DNA of 64,000 bases from contig NC_077237.1 of the NCBI RefSeq assembly GCF_947179165.1, positions 85,660,341 through 85,724,340 on the forward strand, written 5' to 3'. Source of the DNA: Solanum dulcamara (lineage: Eukaryota; Streptophyta; Magnoliopsida; Solanales; Solanaceae). The notes beneath the pieces were generated by a model, which did no database searches, was not told the DNA's origin, and was given only the letters and a program-made list of their open reading frames with translations. The translations under genes and the position numbers were made by a program. Below are positions 51,366 through 64,000 of this stretch, piece by piece. Position 1 is the first letter of the stretch, and each line of letters starts with the position of its first letter.

Positions 51366-53140
51366 AATCTAGCAAAATAATATGATGGGGAATAATGTGG
51401 GGAGTAGGGCTACAGCTTTCGGGGGAGTGGGATGGTCAAGGGGTTGGAGTTGGAGTTGTTGGGTGGCGTGGATGAGACGGTTAACTTGAAATATTACTTA
51501 TTCAATTTGTTTTTTCTACTTTTATTATGAGAAACCACTTTTCTCATTTTGTTTTCCTAGAACAAATATTTTGACCGATCAAAACGTAAAAAAATTAAAA
51601 AATTATTTTTATCCATACTTATTTACAAAATACACTTCAACACTTGAAAATATCTTTTAACACTTTGAATATTTATCAAGTATTTTTAATTAGCTGACTT
51701 TAAATGGATGATGAATAGGCGTAGAAACGTCGGTTCTAGTATTTACGATCTTAGAAATAAATTCCCAAATAATCTTCTGCGTCTTTATTCTTTCTTTTTT
51801 TCGGGTTTCTGGGCATACCTGCACATTAAAGCAAGTACATAACCCCAATTCTTGTTCCTTTTTTTATTCGAGCTAAAGTGTTGCGTACTAACGATAAAAA
51901 GAATATTTATTAACTAATTAGATCACTCATAAAATAATGTCAATATTTTTTCAATAAAGTACAAGAATGTTATATCAGCTTCTTTTAGTGGAAAAAATTT
52001 TGGTTTCGATTTGGAAGATTATTTCAGTAATGTTTCCTTTTATACATATGTTCTCCAATATATTGTCCTTTTCTATTTAGGATCCTATTTTCCTTGCCCT
52101 TCTTGTTAGAATAGTGGTCCCAATCTTTACAAATGTCCTTGTTCCCAATTGTATCAAACTTTTAATGATCAATGAAGCGGGATAGCATGTTAATAATTAA
52201 TTTGTTGAATTACTTTTCTAGTTCATTTTAACATTTTTTTAATTCAGTATTCTACAACCTTTTGGGGAATCAAGGAGGTAAAACGCTCCTTACCAAAAAC
52301 GACTTCATATTCAGAATTTGAATTTAAAATCTTTGATTAACGATAAACAAGTACTTACCATTCCATTACGACCTTTTTGATAGTTTTCGTAGTTCACTTT
52401 AACCTAAAACTTCAGTGTAAGATAGTCTCAGTAATTTTTCCTTATATTTATATGGTCTCCAATACATTGTCATTTTCTATTTAGAATCATATTTCCTTGC
52501 CCTTCTTGTCAGCATAGTGGTCCTAATTTTTACAAATGTCCTTGCACCAATTGTAATGATCAACTAAGCGGTAATAATTAACTTGTTGAATTACTTTTCT
52601 AGTTCATTTTAACTTTTCGGCTTTACATTCTGTCTACGCCCGTTTGGGGCTCGATTAATTTAGATTTATATCGAAAAGTCTCACTTTGGGGTCAAGCACT
52701 TCATATCAAATACGATTCGCTCAAATTTGAGATTTCTAATTAAAAATGGATATGTATAATGTATTTACTACTACGCCAACACCCTTGGATTTCAAAAATC
52801 TAAAGTTTATCCAGCTTTTCTTTGTTAAATAGCAAGTATGATTTGCTATTTAATGTTTTTACCTCAAAAGATCGTGGCTGAAAATAAATGCATATTCTTC
52901 CAATATCTCGAAATATTCAAAATCACAGCTCTACATTGTTATTAAAGGAAAGTTTCTTTTTTGTAATTTAAATTTGAAATGAAATATCTAAACTGATCTT
53001 GTCAGCAAAAAAACACAAAATGAATATATCACAAATCAGTGTTATATGATTGTTTACTTATATTTCATTTGCAGTTGGAAGAAGATAGCAAAATATACAG
53101 AGTAGAACAGAGGAAAGAACAAAATAGAAGAGAATTAAAA

Positions 53141-56100
53141 ATGTTGACATGCATTACATGTAAGCAAAAAGTTGAAGATGATGGTGGAGAAGAAGAAGGT
53201 ATTCGTGGTTCTCCCAATACTAAAGATTCTATCAAAAGCTTGACGGCACAGGTTCTACACCCTTCCCTACTCTATTCCCTACTTGCACTTTATATATATA
53301 TTGGTTGTTTTTCCTTGGCTTATCGAACCAACGTATGTCCATTCCTCCTTTGATGACCCCTAGTAGGGAAATTTAGAATTTCCGATGTGGAAGTTGGGGA
53401 CGGACATTGATCTTTCCGCCTATCCGGAGTGTTGGAAATATAGCAATGTTTTCTGTAATTTTGATTTCCCGATCATTAGAAACAATCTTCACTAGCACGG
53501 GTATCTCCTCATAACAACCTCCCCTATGATAGAAACCGATAATGAATTATTTACGAAGGTTTCGAGTAGTGTGGGATGGGCTAATCACCAGATTGCTCTG
53601 GAATGCACATTTTCGTTAATCGATGAACATGATCTATACATTATTATGATTATGATTTTTTCAAAATAATTTTTTTTTATCATTTGCAGATTAAGGATAT
53701 AGCATTGAAGGTCACTGGTGCTTATAGGTGCAAGTCAAGTATGCCCAACAACAATTACAAGAAAGGGCATGGACCATATCCATATCCATATCCAGAGTTT
53801 GATGCAATATCTGAGGGAGTTTTATACAATTACCAAACAGGAAGCTCAAATTCTACTCCAGCTTGGGATTTTACAAGTACTAGTCATCTCCAAACATCAA
53901 CTAGGACTGATTCTAGATTAAGTGATGTGATGTTGGAACATGAAGAGGAGTCTAAAGAGTGGACAGCACAAGTGGAGCCTGGAATTCAGATTACTTTTGG
54001 TTGTCTCCCTCAAGGTGGAAATGATCTTAAAAGAATCCGATTTAGGTATCTATTCATCAACTCTTACTCCCCCCTCACCCTTTCATTTTACTCTCTACAT
54101 TTCAATTTGTTTGTCTGGTTTTGACTTGACACGGAACTTAAGAAAGTAAAGAAAGACTCTAAAATTTTGTGGTCTTAAACTAAATATATGTATAATGTAC
54201 CAAAATGACCTTTTATCTTGTGGTCTTAAACATGTCATATGAAAAGTTAAAATTAAAGAGTTCCAAAAAAGGAAAGAGACATTCTTTTTGAAAAGTAAGA
54301 CAAACAAATTGGAACGGAGGGAGTATATGACAGTGTTTGGCAAGGTGCGGGATTCAAGGAAGAACGAAAGATCTTAACCACATATCTGAAGTACCCTTAG
54401 AACTTGTAGTCTTCAATAAGCTATAAGAGTATGTCCTTGACGGTAAAATTGAAAGTTAAGAGTTAGAACAGTTTTCAAATACTGAAAGGTATCAAAAAGG
54501 TGTCTTATAAAATGGAACTGGGAGGATACTAGTAAACTATAGAATATGGGAAACAATCTCTGTATAATGCCTGATAAATGGATAATGAAGACTCATATTA
54601 TCAAATCCCATCTAGCTTGGAATAGCAGCATAGTTGTTCTTTGTTGAAATGATTTTTTTAATCGTTTTGACACTAACTTGATGTTTTTGAAGTCGGGATG
54701 TGTTCAACAAATGGCAAGCTCAAAGATGGTGGGGCGAGAATTATGACAGAATTATGGAGCTTTACAATGTTCAAAGATTTAACAAACATGCTCTTCACAC
54801 ACCCTCACAGTCTGAGGATGGGGTATGGCTGCTTCACCTTTTTCTAATTTATTTGTTTAATCAAGATCACCAAGTGTAAATCCATGCACATTAGCTTAAA
54901 TCATACTCATGAACAATCATAGTTCATTGATGCATCTAATTTTCATCGAAAGTAGGAATTAGCTTTGCTTAACTCTTTAGTTCAATTGTTAAAAGTGGAC
55001 AGTTAAAAAAAGGTCATTTTGAAAACCATAAAGTTTATGAATATTACATCGACTGTCATGTTCGTTCTATCTTAAAACCACTTAAACTAAAAACAACTCG
55101 AGTTGTTCAACTTGTACAATTCACAATTTAAACTTCACGAGGATTCAATTCGCATTGGACTTGTAAAGTTTTTGCAATTATGAGTTCAGTATCTAATAAT
55201 TGTTCAAATTCTAGTTTTTTTTTAGTATATATCTATGTTCCATATCGAAGATATTAGTTTCAATTGAACCCCTTGATTAATGGTTACATCAATCCCATTA
55301 CTTTGTCAATTACATATATTTGGAATGTTCAACAAAGAACTTTAAGGTCTTTTTTTCTGCAGAGAGATTCAAATTATTCTTCAAGGCCTGGATCTGCAAG
55401 AGAATTCCAACAATATAATGCTGGATTAGGTGCTCATGCCCCTAGTTTCCCAAAAGGTAGTGGGGCATCAAGAACGACGACCTCCTCTAGAGACGAGGCT
55501 TCAGTTTCTGTAAGTAATGCTAGTGACATGGAGTCAGAATGGATAGAACAAGATGAACCTGGAGTGTGTATAACCATCAGACAATTAGCTGATGGCACTA
55601 GAGAGCTACGTCGCGTCAGATTCAGGTATTTCACAACTTCTGTTTTATTTCCTTCCGGCGTAAACATTTCTTTTATCAGTCCTTTCTACTACCAAATAAA
55701 AATAAAAAGGAACAGAAGAATTATTTTTTCCTGATTCATATCTATGGTAGTTTTTTGTAATCTGTTTCTATGCTTTTCCTGAGCTTATTGCTCAAACGGT
55801 TACTGGACTTCTGGAATGGGTGAACGAAGTTACTTATCTCTCTTTTATATCAGAAAAGTCACTTTATCTTTTGTTATTTCACTCGTAAGGTCACTCAAGA
55901 CGACATGTTCCTTATACTGTGTTTTACGATGCACCACCTTGGTTAAGTCAGTTTCTACCTGCTATGCCTATAGAATGTACAATTCATCTCTCTGTACCTT
56001 TTTCATTTCTAGTATCTTTAGAGTCTGGACAAGTTCGCGTGTTAATAGTGCAATTTCAGCTAGCATTTCTCTAACATCTTCTTCATTTACTCAGCCGCGA

Positions 56101-56173
56101 AAAATTTGGAGAGGTGAACGCGAAACAGTGGTGGGAGCGAAACTGGGAGAGAATACAAGCACAATACCTTTAG
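53141..56173 (+). CDS. BRX: BREVIS RADIX family protein
   Basis: Exons 53141-53251, 53690-54045, 54693-54822, 55363-55625 and 56095-56173 splice in phase to 312 aa. The N-terminus has the BRX_N signature ('MLTCITCKQK', then 'SLTAQIKDIALKVTGAYRCK'). Two BRX domains follow, at about 127-185 ('QAQRWWGENYDRIMELYNVQ') and 258-312 ('NAKQWWERNWERIQAQYL' to the stop), each preceded by an E-P-G-[IV] segment. BRX proteins act at the plasma membrane and in the nucleus, controlling cell proliferation and elongation, protophloem development and auxin transport. The upstream 'TTTGCAG' at 53066-53072 indicates a spliced leader. Whether this is BRX or a BRX-like paralogue cannot be decided here. A Stowaway MITE lies in intron 2. 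Confidence 0.95.
54067..54323. mobile_element. Stowaway MITE in BRX intron 2
   Basis: Left CTCCCCCCTCACCC and the reverse of the right end CTCCCTCCGTTCC are inverted termini, flanked by TA at 54065-54066 and 54324-54325. Sub-terminal CATTTCAATTTGTTTGTCTG pairs with CAAACAAATTGG. The length of 257 bp fits the class. It starts 21 bp after the donor of exon 2. Confidence 0.88.
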
Positions 56174-56770
56174 AATCATGTATTCCATATTAAATTATCA
56201 GCATTTTCTATGACATATCAGGATATTCAAAATGGAATATTTTGCCATCCTCGAAGCAAAGTTAAAACTCACCTATAAAGGGTGACAGCAGTGGAGCCCA
56301 GATTTAAACTTTATGATTTCTAAATTCTAAAATAGCAAACATCAGGTGTTTGTAACGTGGCTCTGAGCTAATTTTTTGTACACACGTAGTAGATTTGGAT
56401 TTGGCCGTACCCTTAGGTAACCTTCTAGCTCCGCCCCTGTAGGGTAAGGGGAGAAGCGGGGCAGAGGCAGTTTTTGATCATACATGTCTTTGCCTTTCAG
56501 TTTCCTACTTGTACATGGATCTTCGAATTTCAAATTTTCTAAGCATCAAAACTATCTCATATTGCAGGCTTAACACCAATAAGAATTCTCACCAAAAATG
56601 TAATCCACAATATTATATTTTATTAGCTCCATGGATAAAGGGACATTATTCATTTCGTTTGATATTCAACTATACTTGATATTACAACAACGAAAGTTGC
56701 AGCATATTTTACCATAAAGTGTTACTCAAGAAGGGAAAGAAGCATAGGAAAATACATGGGCATATAATGC
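56174..56770. other. Convergent region between BRX and UFM1
   Basis: Contains the 3' UTRs of both genes. At 56342-56440 there is a repeat fragment (CACACGTAGTAGATTTGG, then CCTTAGGTAACCTTCTAGC) also seen near 59960-59995. No gene. Confidence 0.5.
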
Positions 56771-60471
<3,701 letters not shown>

Positions 60472-62210
60472 TTTTTTTCTATCGGATTGCGACGGAGAAG
60501 AGCGTTACGGAATTGGATTTATGGGCGTAGAAAATAAGCACAGCTACCACGTTGCTCTTGTTGTATTAATATAATTCTAATCTATCGAGTAAAAGGATAA
60601 TTAGTTTGACACTTGACATATTTAATAAGAGGTCAAACCCAATTGGTTGTACTAAAAATTAATCTTTTTTTAACTAAAAAATATCGTATTTGCTTGTCTA
60701 TATTTGTCGTTAATACTTTTTCAATAAATATATCTTTGCAATTATATTTTAGAATTATATTCATTTCTAATTAGTTGAAATCTCATTTCAAATTTTAAAA
60801 ACTCACATGTTATGCTTTTATTGAAAGAAAATTATTGATAGTGAAATCTCAACAGATAAATTTGGTAATTAAATTTGAGAGCGATTAATAACCTATATCT
60901 TAGTGGTTGTATAACGATTTAACATGTATACAAATAGATGATCAATAAGTGAAAGAAACCATATTGTGCAGTTGGCATCGCTTTATTATTTTTGTCTCTA
61001 AGCTTAAGAAAATTTCATTAAAAGGGTCGTTTATTTTTTGATGAATGCTGAAAATAAAAGTAATTAAATAGCATGTCACGTGTATGCTGATCATCCTCAA
61101 AATAAATAGCTATAGTTTGTCTGATTATAAATCATAACAATAGTTTTAGATATGAGAGAGGTGAGTAAGATTGAGAGAGAGAGATAGAAAAGGCGAATAG
61201 ATTGTATCTCAGATAAATCCTAGATCTCAACAGATCACATATACACATTCTCATGTCTCTCTCTTTTAAATCTCACTCGTCTCTCGTTTCTTTCCTAATC
61301 TCACACACAAATACTTAGATACACATACTAGACTTGAAACTTAAACACAAATACATAAAATGCACATCATATCATCCCTAAAATAAATACAATGATGCAA
61401 CCTGAATTAGTGTTTGAATATTGTATCACCCCTAATATACATACACATACAATTTATTCTAATAATAGTTGTATCATTTTTTTCAATACACACACTCTAA
61501 TAATAGTTGTATTTTTTTTAATGCACATACAATTTAATAATAATTGTATTCACTTTTTTTCTGATAAACATATATAGTTTTTTTATGATACACATATAAA
61601 ATTGATCGTATCAATGTGTGTCAATCGAAGAAGATACAATTTGATAATAGGTATATCAAAAAAAAATTAATACAGGAGATACAATTTTTTTTGATACACA
61701 AATATAATTAATTGTATCAATCTAAAAATAAGAGAAGATTCATATATTAAACAACAAATCAAAAATCTGTAATGAAAATTTTTGATGTATTGATAGTAAT
61801 CTAATTAAAAAATAAATCGACAATCAGCAGAATCACAAATGTAGATAAAAATATTTAAGGCAAACTTCTACTAGAATATCAAATTAATATACGAAAATAG
61901 AGAGGGAGAAAAAAAAATATTCACACAATAAGGGAGGATGGCGAGAAGGGAACGTGAGAAGAGAGAAGAAAGTGAGAGTGTTAGAGAGAGAAAATAAAGA
62001 GAGTGGCAATCGAGAGAGAGAAAGAAAGAGGAGAGATTTGCAATAAAATCTAAGATAATTTTTCGAAAGTATTGCTAGATTATGTATATATAACATTTAA
62101 CAACAATGTTTGTTTAGTTATATAGTTTTTACTTTTTTTTTCTTCTTTAAATTGGTGGGAAAAAAGTAACAACCAAAAGCTTTTCAAAGTCTCCTAAGCT
62201 AAAATTGAAA
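60472..62210. other. Divergent region between UFM1 and the snoRNA locus
   Basis: Promoter of UFM1 on the minus strand, then AT-rich DNA without genes. From 61130 to 61330 there are GAGAGA and CTCTC tracts. From 61430 to 61720 ATACACA-ATACAATT and TAATAATAGTTGTAT recur several times as a degenerate tandem pattern. At 61895-62040 there is a purine-rich (GA) tract of about 145 bp. Confidence 0.5.
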
Positions 62211-62215
62211 AACCC

Positions 62216-62347
62216 GGCCCACATTGAGTTTAGCAGATCACAACCAAAAATAAAAAAAGCCCATTTAAGACAGCTGCTGAAACCTAATCACTGAAATTCT
62301 TTTATAAAACCTTTGTCTTCCTTCTTCAACAACATCATCTAGGGTTT
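62216..62347 (+). promoter_or_regulatory. Promoter of the snoRNA locus: site II elements, TATA-like box, telo-box
   Basis: GGCCCA at 62216-62221 and AGCCCA at 62258-62263 are site II elements (TGGGCY) in reverse. TTTATAAAA lies at 62301-62309. TAGGGTTT at 62340-62347 is a telo-box. This set is typical of plant genes for ribosomal proteins and polycistronic snoRNAs, and supports transcription of the downstream RNAs by RNA polymerase II from about 62330. Confidence 0.7.
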
Positions 62348-62925
62348 AGCTCTACATTCTCTACAAGCAGCCGATTCAGTGGCCGCCATTGTAGAATTTT
62401 GTAGTTCTAGTTTTCATATATCAACCGTATTTTGTATGTTTTGCACTTCGCATTTCTACAGGCTTCGCTAAATTCTCAAAATAGCGAGTCTTTCAGCGAT
62501 TTTAGTGCATAAAGGAAAAGCTGAATTTATCAGCGGCGGCCAGACAACCGTTGAGATGAATCCACAGATGGGTTACGATTTTCTCTTCCTGTCTACTAAT
62601 TTCACCTCACATTTTGATTTGTTATTTCTGTAGTTATATCATTTTGATGGTACACTTTTGAATTTGGGGCGAGTTTATTCAGTACTTGTATGACCCAAAG
62701 TTGTGAATATATCATCATAGAATAAGCTGTCTTTGTTGATTTTAGCAGTTGATTTTTTCTTTTTTTTCTTCGGGGGAAAAAGGAAGAATCCTGCGATTTA
62801 ATCCGAAGATGGAGATCTCATATCCTATCGCCTTGTGGAGCAGAATCTCTGCTATTACTATTTGGGATTGACCATGAGAAATACATTTATTACAACCAAT
62901 TTTCATTTGTTTGCTCAAATATGTT

Positions 62926-63017
62926 TGGCCAGTGATGAAATCTATTATAAAGAACACCATCTTTCGGGACTGAATGGCCCTAAAGGCCTTGTTGTCAATT
63001 CTGCAATTCTGAGGCCT
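62926..63017 (+). ncRNA. snoR39BY: Box C/D snoRNA guiding 25S and 5.8S rRNA methylation (snoR39BY type)
   Basis: Box C GTGATGA at 62932-62938, box D' CTGA at 62970-62973 and box D CTGA at 63009-63012 are closed by a GGCC/GGCC terminal stem (62927-62930 with 63013-63016). Upstream of D', ACACCATCTTTCGGG complements the conserved 25S rRNA stretch CCCGAAAGATGGTG. The fifth-nucleotide rule places methylation on the G of CCCG, which by my count is the equivalent of yeast 25S G805, the snR39b site. Upstream of D, ATTCTGCAATT complements 5.8S rRNA AATTGCAGAAT and targets its G (plant 5.8S G79, human G75). This two-target layout is that of plant snoR39BY. The rRNA sequences are recalled, not searched. 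Confidence 0.85.
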
Positions 63018-63100
63018 TAAGTGATTATCAGTTATTTCTTAACTTTTAACAATATTTGATAATTTAATTTCTTACATTTGAACTAAAATGTAAGCGATTG

Positions 63101-63211
63101 AGATGGAAGTGATGAATATTTCCCCAGATGATCGAAGCTGAAATTACTGAGCGCTTTTTATGTATTTTCTCCTAATCGGGGAAGATCCAAGCCAGATATT
63201 CTGATCCATCT
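63101..63211 (+). ncRNA. Box C/D-like snoRNA candidate, copy 1 of 4
   Basis: Box C GTGATGA 63109-63115, internal CTGA (D') 63147-63150 and box D CTGA 63201-63204. The terminal stem AGATGGA (63101-63107) pairs with TCCATCT (63205-63211) over seven bases. Inner GAATAT and ATATTC can also pair. Target not identified. The sequence before D (CCAAGCCAGATATT) has no rRNA match that I recall. Confidence 0.72.
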
Positions 63212-63330
63212 CCATTTACGTTCCATTTTTTCATTATAAATTTACTCAATTTTAGTGTAGATTCAGCAATTAGTCTTTTCTGAGTTTATGTTAGCTCAAC
63301 AATAATGATTTATTTTAATTGAATTTGCTT

Positions 63331-63440
63331 ATGGATGTGATGAATATTTCCCCAGATGATCGAAGCTGAAATAACTGAGCGCTTTATTATGTATTTTCTC
63401 CCTTTGGGGGAAAATCCAAGCCAGATATTCTGATCCGTAT
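63331..63440 (+). ncRNA. Box C/D-like snoRNA candidate, copy 2 of 4
   Basis: Box C GTGATGA 63337-63343 and box D CTGA 63430-63433. The core CCCCAGATGATCGAAGCTGA is identical to copy 1. The terminal stem changes to ATGGAT / ATCCGT, still pairing with one G-U. The loop after GCGCTTT differs. Flanks are unrelated to the flanks of the other copies. Confidence 0.7.
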
Positions 63441-63505
63441 CTTTTAATTTCAATTGTTTTTGAAAGTTTGATTATCAGTATTGTTAATTTGTTAATTGAA
63501 ATTTG

Positions 63506-63618
63506 TGTATGGAGGTGATGATTATTTCCCCAGATGATCGAAGCTGAAATTACTGAGCGCTTTTTCATGTATTTTCTCCTTTCAGGGGAAAATCCAAGCC
63601 AGATATTCTGATCCATAT
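63506..63618 (+). ncRNA. Box C/D-like snoRNA candidate, copy 3 of 4
   Basis: Box C GTGATGA 63515-63521 and box D CTGA 63608-63611. The terminal stem GTATGGA / TCCATAT differs from copy 1 on both sides, and pairing is kept. CCCCAGATGATCGAAGCTGA and AATCCAAGCCAGATATT are identical to copy 2. Confidence 0.7.
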
Positions 63619-63869
63619 ACTTGGAAAACATGATTTTTTTCAATTCCTCCCGTTTTATGCATATTTTGTGTTTGTGAAAATGCGTCGATTTACTGATTAC
63701 CATCGGTGTTTATATACAATCGCCGTTGTGTATGAGCCGACGCAATATGTATCTTCCGTTTCTGCTTCAGAAATGATTTCATTTAGCTCTTTAAAGAGCT
63801 GTTTGAATCAGATTTGGAGATATTTTAGCAACGTTTATCGTTTTTAATTTGTAATTTGATTGAAGGAGT

Positions 63870-63980
63870 AGATGGAAGTGATGAATTTTTCCCCAGATGA
63901 TCGAAGCTGAAATTACTGAGCGCTTTTTATGTATTTTCTCCTAATTGGGGAAAATCCAAGCCAGATATTCTGATCCATCT
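63870..63980 (+). ncRNA. Box C/D-like snoRNA candidate, copy 4 of 4
   Basis: Box C GTGATGA 63878-63884 and box D CTGA 63970-63973. The terminal stem AGATGGA / TCCATCT is as in copy 1. The core is identical to the others. It lies at the window edge, so the array may continue to the right. Confidence 0.7.
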
Positions 63981-64000
63981 CCATTTATATGAAAAAAATT

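Larger units (their letters stand above)
48963..53072 (+). other. Probable 5' UTR intron of BRX
   Basis: 4.1 kb of AT-rich DNA from the last leader copy to the acceptor TTCATTTGCAG. It contains a short SINE (49722-49808) and a MITE (51121-51365). Around 52020-52600 two similar stretches (TTCCTTTTATACATATG...TCCTTTTCTATTTAGGAT and TTCCTTATATTTATATG...TCATTTTCTATTTAGAAT) form a diverged duplication about 420 bp apart. No coding exon is seen. Confidence 0.55.

Noticed and set aside
61884..62096. 70-codon Ser/Leu-rich frame
   Set aside because: It is the translation of a GA-rich low-complexity tract.
62835..63020. 61-codon open frame at the start of the snoRNA locus
   Set aside because: It overlaps boxes C, D' and the guides of the snoR39BY-type RNA, and the protein has no recognisable features.
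63101..63980. Repeated units at the right end read as a CRISPR array
   Set aside because: The DNA is a plant nuclear genome, the repeats are about 110 bp with irregular 70-250 bp gaps, and the units carry C/D boxes and covarying stems.

Overview
The window is nuclear DNA of a dicot plant, most likely a Solanaceae species (tomato, potato or a relative). It is AT-rich, its genes are interrupted by GT-AG introns, all recognised products belong to plant families, and it carries SINE, RTE-LINE and MITE copies of kinds I associate with Solanaceae genomes. I see no viral or bacterial region.

I support eight protein-coding genes by splicing exons in phase. From left to right they are: an EDR2-like PH/START/DUF1336 gene (minus, 1181-13071, C-terminal exons beyond the left edge); MOB1 (minus, 16461-23099, 215 aa); a GROWTH-REGULATING FACTOR with QLQ and WRC domains and a miR396 site (plus, 27895-31203); a family 1 UDP-glycosyltransferase (minus, 31967-34852, 488 aa); a cadmium-induced AS8-like small glycine-rich protein (minus, 37071-37960); the chloroplast photosystem II assembly factor PAM68 (plus, 40508-41086, intronless); a BREVIS RADIX family gene (plus, 53141-56173, 312 aa); and the ubiquitin-like modifier UFM1 (minus, 56771-60471, 101 aa). 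The genes are functionally unrelated and do not form a cluster.

The right end (62200-64000) is a small-RNA locus. A promoter with two site II elements, a TATA-like box and a telo-box is followed by one box C/D snoRNA whose two guides match 25S and 5.8S rRNA (snoR39BY / yeast snR39b type). Four tandem copies of a second box C/D-like RNA follow. I cannot assign a firm target to this second RNA, and its terminal stems covary between copies.

The rest is intron and intergenic DNA with many transposon remains: a solo LTR with a perfect 5-bp target duplication inside UFM1; two SINEs with perfect target duplications; 5'-truncated RTE and L1 LINEs; a copia remnant; and many Stowaway, Tourist-like and other MITEs. 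Three tandem amplifications touch genes: about four copies of the BRX leader, each carrying a splice-donor-like site; about five copies of the PAM68 3' flank; and three 90-bp units in a UGT intron.
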